From Pseudomonadota bacterium (GTDB taxonomy: Bacteria; Pseudomonadota; Alphaproteobacteria; Rhizobiales; Hyphomicrobiaceae), in assembly GCA_023428365.1 (NCBI GenBank), contig JAEYYQ010000217.1, positions 1 through 9,449 of the forward strand: a stretch of 9,449 nt of DNA. Reading direction: 5' to 3'. A program made the translations under genes and the position numbers. The notes beneath the pieces were generated by a model that was not told where the DNA came from, ran no database searches, and saw only the letters and a list, made by a program, of their open reading frames with translations. Below, one piece after another: positions 5,192 through 9,449 of the stretch; position 1 is the first letter of the stretch, and each line of letters begins with the position of its first letter.

Positions 5192-6226
5192 ATGCGAAAA
5201 CGACTAGGCCTTATTGGCGCTGTGCTGCTTGCAGCAACCGGACTGATTGCCCAACCGGCGTTAGCTCAGAAGACCGAGCTGACCGTCTACACCGCATATG
5301 AGAACGACGATCTCGCCGCTTACAAGAAGGCATTCGAAGCGGCGAACCCGGATATCGTTATCAACTGGGTGCGTGACTCGACCGGTGTCGTCACGGCGAA
5401 ACTGCTTGCTGAAAAGGACAACCCACGCGCCGACGTGGTGTGGGGGCTGGCCGTCAGCAATATCAACTTCCTGAAGGCTCGCGATGTTCTGCAGCCTTAT
5501 AAGCCCGCCAATTTCGATAAAATTCCTGAAAAATTCCGAGACGGCAGCAATCCGCCAACCTGGTTCGGAAACTCGGCCTGGATTTGCGCGATCGTCTACA
5601 ACGAGATCGAGGGCAAGAAGAAAGGCATACCAGCGCCCAAGACATGGAGCGATCTGACCAATCCGGCCTTAAAGGGCCAGATCGTCATGCCGCATCCAGC
5701 CTCGTCCGGCACCGGCTTCATGTATGTCGTGGCCTGGATCCAGGCTTACGGTGAAGAAGCGGCGTGGAAGCTGATGGATGGTCTGCACGAAAACATCAGT
5801 CGCTATACGCACTCCGGCAGCGCGCCAGCGGTGATCGCGGGCCGCGGTGAACAGGTTGTCGGTCTTGCATTTGAATTGCGTGGATCGCGGTTGAAGCAGG
5901 ATGGTGCGCCCATCGATCTGATCATGCCGTCCGAAGCCCTCGGCTGGGATATGAACGCCATCGCGCTCGTGAAAGATACGAAGAAACTCGCGGCGGCGCA
6001 AAAGCTGGCCGATTGGGCCGCATCAGATGAAGCGATGAAGATCTACGGCGCTACTCGCACAGTGGTCGCGATGCCGGGCATGGCGAAGGAGATGCCGTAT
6101 GTGCCCAAGGATATCGGCGACCGCATCATGAAGCAGGACTTTGCTTGGTCGGCGGAAAACCGCGATCGGGTTCTGGCCGAGTGGGAAAAGCGCTACGGCA
6201 GCAAATCCGAACCCAAGAAGCAGTAA
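5192..6226 (+). CDS. Periplasmic binding protein, PhnS2/AepX-like, probable 2-aminoethylphosphonate
   Basis: The 344-residue extracellular solute-binding protein starts at ATG 5192 with AAGAGGA about 10 nt upstream. A Sec signal peptide (MRKR, hydrophobic core, ALA-QK) should be cut after residue 25. The mature protein starts KTELTVYTAYENDD and has INWVRDSTGVVTAKLLAEKD, then ADVVWGLAVS, MPHPASSGTGF, YTHSGSAPAV and the C-terminal FAWSAENRDRVLAEWEKRYG. I recognise this series as typical of the 2-AEP-binding class (TIGR03261; AepX-like) rather than of ferric-ion FbpA proteins, whose Tyr-Tyr iron site I do not see. It would capture ligand in the periplasm for the fused permease encoded next. Ligand assignment is by family resemblance only. 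Confidence 0.87.
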   Translation: MRKRLGLIGAVLLAATGLIAQPALAQKTELTVYTAYENDDLAAYKKAFEAANPDIVINWVRDSTGVVTAKLLAEKDNPRADVVWGLAVSNINFLKARDVLQPYKPANFDKIPEKFRDGSNPPTWFGNSAWICAIVYNEIEGKKKGIPAPKTWSDLTNPALKGQIVMPHPASSGTGFMYVVAWIQAYGEEAAWKLMDGLHENISRYTHSGSAPAVIAGRGEQVVGLAFELRGSRLKQDGAPIDLIMPSEALGWDMNAIALVKDTKKLAAAQKLADWAASDEAMKIYGATRTVVAMPGMAKEMPYVPKDIGDRIMKQDFAWSAENRDRVLAEWEKRYGSKSEPKKQ

Positions 6227-6260
6227 TTCCAGCGTCATCTTGATAGGGCTTCGAAGCGGT

Positions 6261-7973
6261 ATGGCATTGTCGGACGAGGCACGGATCGGTCATCCCTTCG
6301 GGATGCGCTATGCGTCGTCGTTCGGCATGCCATCGACACCGACGATGATCCTTATCGCACTCGGCGCATTTATGGCGATGTTCGCCGTCATGCCTCTGTT
6401 GCTGATGCTGTGGCGCAGCCTGCAGGATCACAATGGAGCCTACGTCGGACTGACCAACTATCTGGCGTTCTTCCAGCTCCCAGCGGCTGGCACAGTGATC
6501 GCCAATACTCTGTTTGTGGCGGTTGTCAGTACCGTCATTACCGTTGCAATCGGTCTGCTGTTTGCGTTGGCAATGACGCACAGCTGTGTGCGCTTCAAGA
6601 CGTTTTTCCGCAGCATTGCGCTGTTGCCGCTGCTGACGCCATCGCTGCTGTCCGCGATGGCCTTGACGCAACTGTTCGGCAGCCAAGGCTATCTCAGCAG
6701 CCTCATGATGGGGCAAAGTATCTACGGCCCGATCGGCATTGTCGTTGGCATGTCGATCGCGCATTTCCCTCACGTATTCATCATCCTCAGCGCGTCCATC
6801 GCGTTGTCCGATGCGCGTCTTTATGAGGCGGCGCGCGCTTTGCGGGCTGGTCCGCTTCGTATTTTTTGGACGGTGACGCTGCCGTCGATGAAGTACGGCT
6901 TGGTCAGCGCTTCGATTGCCTCGTTTACGCTTTGCCTGACGGATTTCGGTATCCCCAAGGTGATTGGCGGGCAGTTCAGCATGCTGGCGACGGAAATCTA
7001 CAAGCAGGTGGTCGGGCAGCAGAATTTCCAGATTGGCTCAGTCATCAGCATGCTTTTGCTGGCGCCGGCAGCATTGGCTTTTGTCCTCGATCGTCGCGTG
7101 CGGCGGCGTCAGGCGGCAGCGCTGACGAGCAAGGCGGTACCCTTCATGCCGGTGCCGCATGTGGCGCGAGATCGACTGGCGTTGGTGTTGTGCCTCGGTG
7201 TCACGATCGTGATGCTGGCAATGATCCTGGTGCCTGCCTACGCCTCATTCATCAAGTTTTGGCCGTACAACCTCGATCTGACACTGCGCAACTACGAGTT
7301 CCATCGCTTCGCGGGCGGCGGCTGGGAAAGCTATGCCAACAGCCTCAAGCTCGCGCTGCTGACGGCAACAATCGGGAGCTGCATGGTGTTTGCCGGCGCT
7401 TATCTGTGTGAGAAATCACAAGCACCGTCATGGCTACGCAATCTGTATCAGATCCTCGCGATGTTCCCGCTTGCTGTACCGGGACTGGTGCTTGGCCTGT
7501 CGTATGTGTTCTTCCTGAACGATCCGAGCAATCCGCTGGAGGTACTCTACGGCACGCTCACGGTTCTCGTGATTTCGACCATCGTGCATTTCTATACGGT
7601 GAGCCATCTCACGGCTGTCACGGCGCTGCGCCAGCTCGATAATGAATTCGAACTGGTATCGGATTCCTTGAAGGTTTCTCGTCTGCGGACATTCTTCGTC
7701 GTCACGCTGCCGCTGTGTCTGCACGCTGTGATGGACATCTGGATCTACCTGTTCCTCAGTGCCATGACGACAGTGTCGGCAGCTGTGTTTCTTTATTCGC
7801 ATCAGAACATCGTGGCCTCGATCACGGTCATCAACATGGACGATGCGGGCGAATACGCAGCGGCCTCTGCCATGGCGATCGTGATCGTCGTCACCTGCAT
7901 CGTTGCGCGATGTCTGCATCTGGTGGCCTCGCACTGGCTCGCGCGGCGCACGCAGACATGGAAAGGGCGCTAG
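6261..7973 (+). CDS. Fused double ABC permease, PhnU2-like
   Basis: From ATG 6261 this is 570 residues, the expected size for a permease carrying two MetI-type halves. The frame is open further upstream, but that part overlaps the binding-protein gene and lacks membrane character. Hydrophobic segments are at about 28-50, 80-106, 118-139, 156-178 and 259-276 in the first half, and 307-329, 362-384, 398-418, 431-453, 492-512 and 534-556 in the second. Each half has a coupling loop ending in a TLP motif: EAARALRAGPLRIFWTVTLP (189-208) and ELVSDSLKVSRLRTFFVVTLP's equivalent at about 464-484. KVIGGQFSMLATEIYKQVVG and AMTTVSAAVFLYS match the PhnU2 style (TIGR03262). It forms the whole channel by itself. 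ATG 6303 is an alternative start. Confidence 0.9.
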   Translation: MALSDEARIGHPFGMRYASSFGMPSTPTMILIALGAFMAMFAVMPLLLMLWRSLQDHNGAYVGLTNYLAFFQLPAAGTVIANTLFVAVVSTVITVAIGLLFALAMTHSCVRFKTFFRSIALLPLLTPSLLSAMALTQLFGSQGYLSSLMMGQSIYGPIGIVVGMSIAHFPHVFIILSASIALSDARLYEAARALRAGPLRIFWTVTLPSMKYGLVSASIASFTLCLTDFGIPKVIGGQFSMLATEIYKQVVGQQNFQIGSVISMLLLAPAALAFVLDRRVRRRQAAALTSKAVPFMPVPHVARDRLALVLCLGVTIVMLAMILVPAYASFIKFWPYNLDLTLRNYEFHRFAGGGWESYANSLKLALLTATIGSCMVFAGAYLCEKSQAPSWLRNLYQILAMFPLAVPGLVLGLSYVFFLNDPSNPLEVLYGTLTVLVISTIVHFYTVSHLTAVTALRQLDNEFELVSDSLKVSRLRTFFVVTLPLCLHAVMDIWIYLFLSAMTTVSAAVFLYSHQNIVASITVINMDDAGEYAAASAMAIVIVVTCIVARCLHLVASHWLARRTQTWKGR

Positions 7974-8053
7974 GGACCACATAACCACATCTAAAAATCG
8001 CAACCTCGATCCGAGGCACGTGACGCAAGCCAAGACCTAACGAGCTACCGAAC
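7974..8053 (+). other. Intergenic gap with a short hairpin
   Basis: The 80 bp between permease and oxidoreductase hold CCTCG (8004-8008) and its inverse CGAGG (8012-8016) with a 3-nt loop. There is no U-run and no clear promoter. The hairpin may only modulate mRNA processing; the genes are probably still co-transcribed. Confidence 0.3.
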
Positions 8054-9310
8054 ATGTCGAAAAAAGAAAGTGCGGCGACACGGATCGTGGTCGTCGGCGC
8101 CGGAATTGTGGGCGCGTGCTGCGCGGCCTATCTACGGCGCGAAGGGCACGATGTGACGATACTCGAAGCCGATGAGCCGGCGGCCGGAGCTTCGCGCGGC
8201 AACGCTGGCGCACTGAGCCCGGGTAGCTGCATTCCTCTGTCGATGCCGGGCGTACTGAAAGACGTGCCCGGCTGGATCACCGATCCGGATGGTCCTCTGG
8301 TCGTCAGGCCATCGTACGCGCTGCAGGCATTGCCATGGCTGCTGCGCTTCGTCGCCTCTGGGCGAGCCAGCCGGATCAATGCGATCGCGGATGCGCTGCA
8401 TGCTCTGCACAATCCGGTGTACGACAGCTATCAGCCGCTGCTGCAAGCGTCCGGGGCCGGCAATCTGATTCGGCATAGCGGGCAGATCGTTCTCTACCGT
8501 AAGCGCAGCAGTCTGGAGTCGGGGATGTCGGGCTGGCAGATGCGCAAGGATCGCGGCAACCGGTTCGAAGTACTCGACCAGAAGGCCGTACATGATCTCG
8601 TTCCCGCCCTCGCTCCCGAATTTGAATGCGCTGTATTTCAGCCGCAGCATGGATATGTTGTCGATCCGCAGGCTCTGGTGACGAAGCTGATCGATCACTT
8701 CCGGGCTAGTGGTGGCAAGTTGGTTGTTGGGCGCGCGATTGGTCTCAAGCGAACCGGCGACGGTGTCGCGATTGCGCTTGAGGGCGGCCTCAGCCTTGAA
8801 ACCGACCGCGCTGTTATTGCCGCTGGTGCGTGGTCGAAATCGCTGTTGTCGGGCTTTGGGCTTTCAGTCCCGTTGGAGTCGCAGCGCGGCTATCATTTAC
8901 ATTTGCCCGACCCCGGTATCGATCTGGCGCTGCCGGTATCGTTCTCGGATGGCAAGTTCTACGCGACTCCGATGGCCAGTGGATTGCGGCTGGCCGGGAC
9001 GGTCGAGTTCGCGGGGCCATCGGCGCCGCCCGATTTCCGGCGTGCGCGCCGTCTCGGCGCAATCGCTCGGAATTGGCTGCCCGGGTTGAATGTTGACGGG
9101 GCGAGCGAGTGGATGGGGCGGCGTCCGTGTACGCCGGATTCGCTGCCAATGATCGGTGCGGTGCCGGGAGCCCCCCAGATTCTCCTCGCATTCGGGCATG
9201 GTCATAACGGAATGACCAGCGCTCCGACAACGGGGCGTGTCATCGCCGATCTTGTCGCTGGCAGAGCGCCCTTTATCGATCCGGCGCCGTATCGGCCGGA
9301 TCGCTTCTAA
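8054..9310 (+). CDS. DadA-like FAD-dependent amine/amino-acid oxidoreductase (DAO family)
   Basis: The 418-residue flavoprotein starts at ATG 8054; the ribosome site is weak (ACGAG). An N-terminal Rossmann fold is shown by RIVVVGAGIVGACCAAYL with GxGxxG at 15-20 and Glu38 closing the second strand, the residue that contacts the FAD ribose. GNAGALSPG (49-57) parallels the DadA pattern GNAGQxSPG. The C-terminus has MGRRPCTPDSLPMIG and FGHGHNGMTSAPTTGR, the second FAD-binding part of DAO enzymes, then a YRPDRF tail. Length matches D-amino-acid dehydrogenases (about 410-430). No signal peptide is visible. Behind a 2-AEP-type transporter it may oxidise an N-substituted aminophosphonate or another amine, giving an imine or aldehyde; D-amino-acid dehydrogenase is the main alternative. 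Confidence 0.88.
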   Translation: MSKKESAATRIVVVGAGIVGACCAAYLRREGHDVTILEADEPAAGASRGNAGALSPGSCIPLSMPGVLKDVPGWITDPDGPLVVRPSYALQALPWLLRFVASGRASRINAIADALHALHNPVYDSYQPLLQASGAGNLIRHSGQIVLYRKRSSLESGMSGWQMRKDRGNRFEVLDQKAVHDLVPALAPEFECAVFQPQHGYVVDPQALVTKLIDHFRASGGKLVVGRAIGLKRTGDGVAIALEGGLSLETDRAVIAAGAWSKSLLSGFGLSVPLESQRGYHLHLPDPGIDLALPVSFSDGKFYATPMASGLRLAGTVEFAGPSAPPDFRRARRLGAIARNWLPGLNVDGASEWMGRRPCTPDSLPMIGAVPGAPQILLAFGHGHNGMTSAPTTGRVIADLVAGRAPFIDPAPYRPDRF

Positions 9311-9337
9311 CGCGGCGTACGACCAAGGAGATGCAAT

Positions 9338-9449
9338 ATGGGTACTGATCACGCCGCAATCGACGAAGCGGCTGTTGTGATTATCGGAGGCGGGATTATC
9401 GGCAGTTCGGCCGCCTATCATCTCGCCAAGGCTGGCGTGAAGGACGTCC
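9338..9449 (+). CDS. Second FAD-dependent oxidoreductase, partial (N-terminus only)
   Basis: ATG 9338 follows AAGGAG by 7 nt, the best ribosome site in the operon, and lies 27 bp after the previous stop. The 37 visible residues are MGTDHAAIDEAAVVIIGGGI then IGSSAAYHLAKAGVKDV, a Rossmann beta-alpha start with GxGxxG. The GGGIIGSSAAYHLAKAG-x-KDV pattern is typical of DAO-superfamily sarcosine/dimethylglycine dehydrogenase-like proteins. The rest lies beyond the window, so substrate class cannot be read. It is probably co-transcribed with the first oxidoreductase. Confidence 0.8.
   Translation, partial: MGTDHAAIDEAAVVIIGGGIIGSSAAYHLAKAGVKDV

Noticed and set aside
6126..6773. Minus-strand 215-codon frame opposite the permease
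   Set aside because: Its composition (His/Gln/Arg-rich) is that of an antisense shadow of a membrane-protein gene. The plus strand has clear ABC permease motifs.
1..9449. CRISPR array, tRNA, rRNA or insertion sequence
   Set aside because: No regularly spaced repeats, no tRNA cloverleaf, no rRNA motifs, no transposase frame and no terminal inverted repeats were found on reading both strands.

Overview
The window looks like a chromosomal segment of an alphaproteobacterium of the Bradyrhizobium/Afipia/Rhodopseudomonas group. This rests on moderately high GC, a DUF1515-type phage protein common in rhizobial prophages, and the protein styles; it is inference, not a database match.

The left third (about 1-2960) is a scar of gene remnants. 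A membrane protein on the minus strand runs off the left edge. Next comes the C-terminal third of a dipeptide/oligopeptide ABC transporter ATPase (OppF/DppF type, minus strand). It breaks off at about 752 against plus-strand phage DNA. The phage piece is the distal part of a lysis cassette: the C-terminal end of an endolysin with a membrane segment, an inner-membrane spanin (Rz type), an outer-membrane lipoprotein spanin (Rz1 type) overlapping it in another frame, and a DUF1515-like protein. A strong intrinsic terminator follows. Beyond it lie alternating GGTTAGGC repeats and small decayed phage-type reading frames with apparent frameshifts. A terminator-like hairpin and a short remnant of a sugar O-acetyltransferase (minus strand) come next.

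The right two thirds (about 2967-9449) are intact and ordered. A LysR-family regulator (minus strand) is divergent from a plus-strand transport and catabolism operon: ABC ATPase, periplasmic binding protein, fused double permease, a DadA-like FAD-dependent amine/amino-acid oxidoreductase, and the start of a second FAD-dependent oxidoreductase that runs off the right edge. The transporter resembles the PhnS2/T2/U2 class assigned to 2-aminoethylphosphonate (2-AEP) uptake. A divergent LysR gene and clustered DAO-family flavoenzymes are both recurrent in 2-AEP loci. The likely scheme is that the regulator senses an aminophosphonate or related amine, the ABC system imports it, and the flavoenzymes oxidise it or an N-substituted relative. 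No phosphonatase, PhnW or PhnA gene lies inside the window, so the substrate is inferred.

The points most worth a second look are: the ATPase has Gly where the Q-loop Gln should be; a perfect 7-bp inverted repeat forms a candidate LysR operator between the divergent genes; the Rz/Rz1 pair encodes two proteins in overlapping frames; and the OppF/endolysin breakpoint truncates both genes. I do not see a clearly new biological system here.
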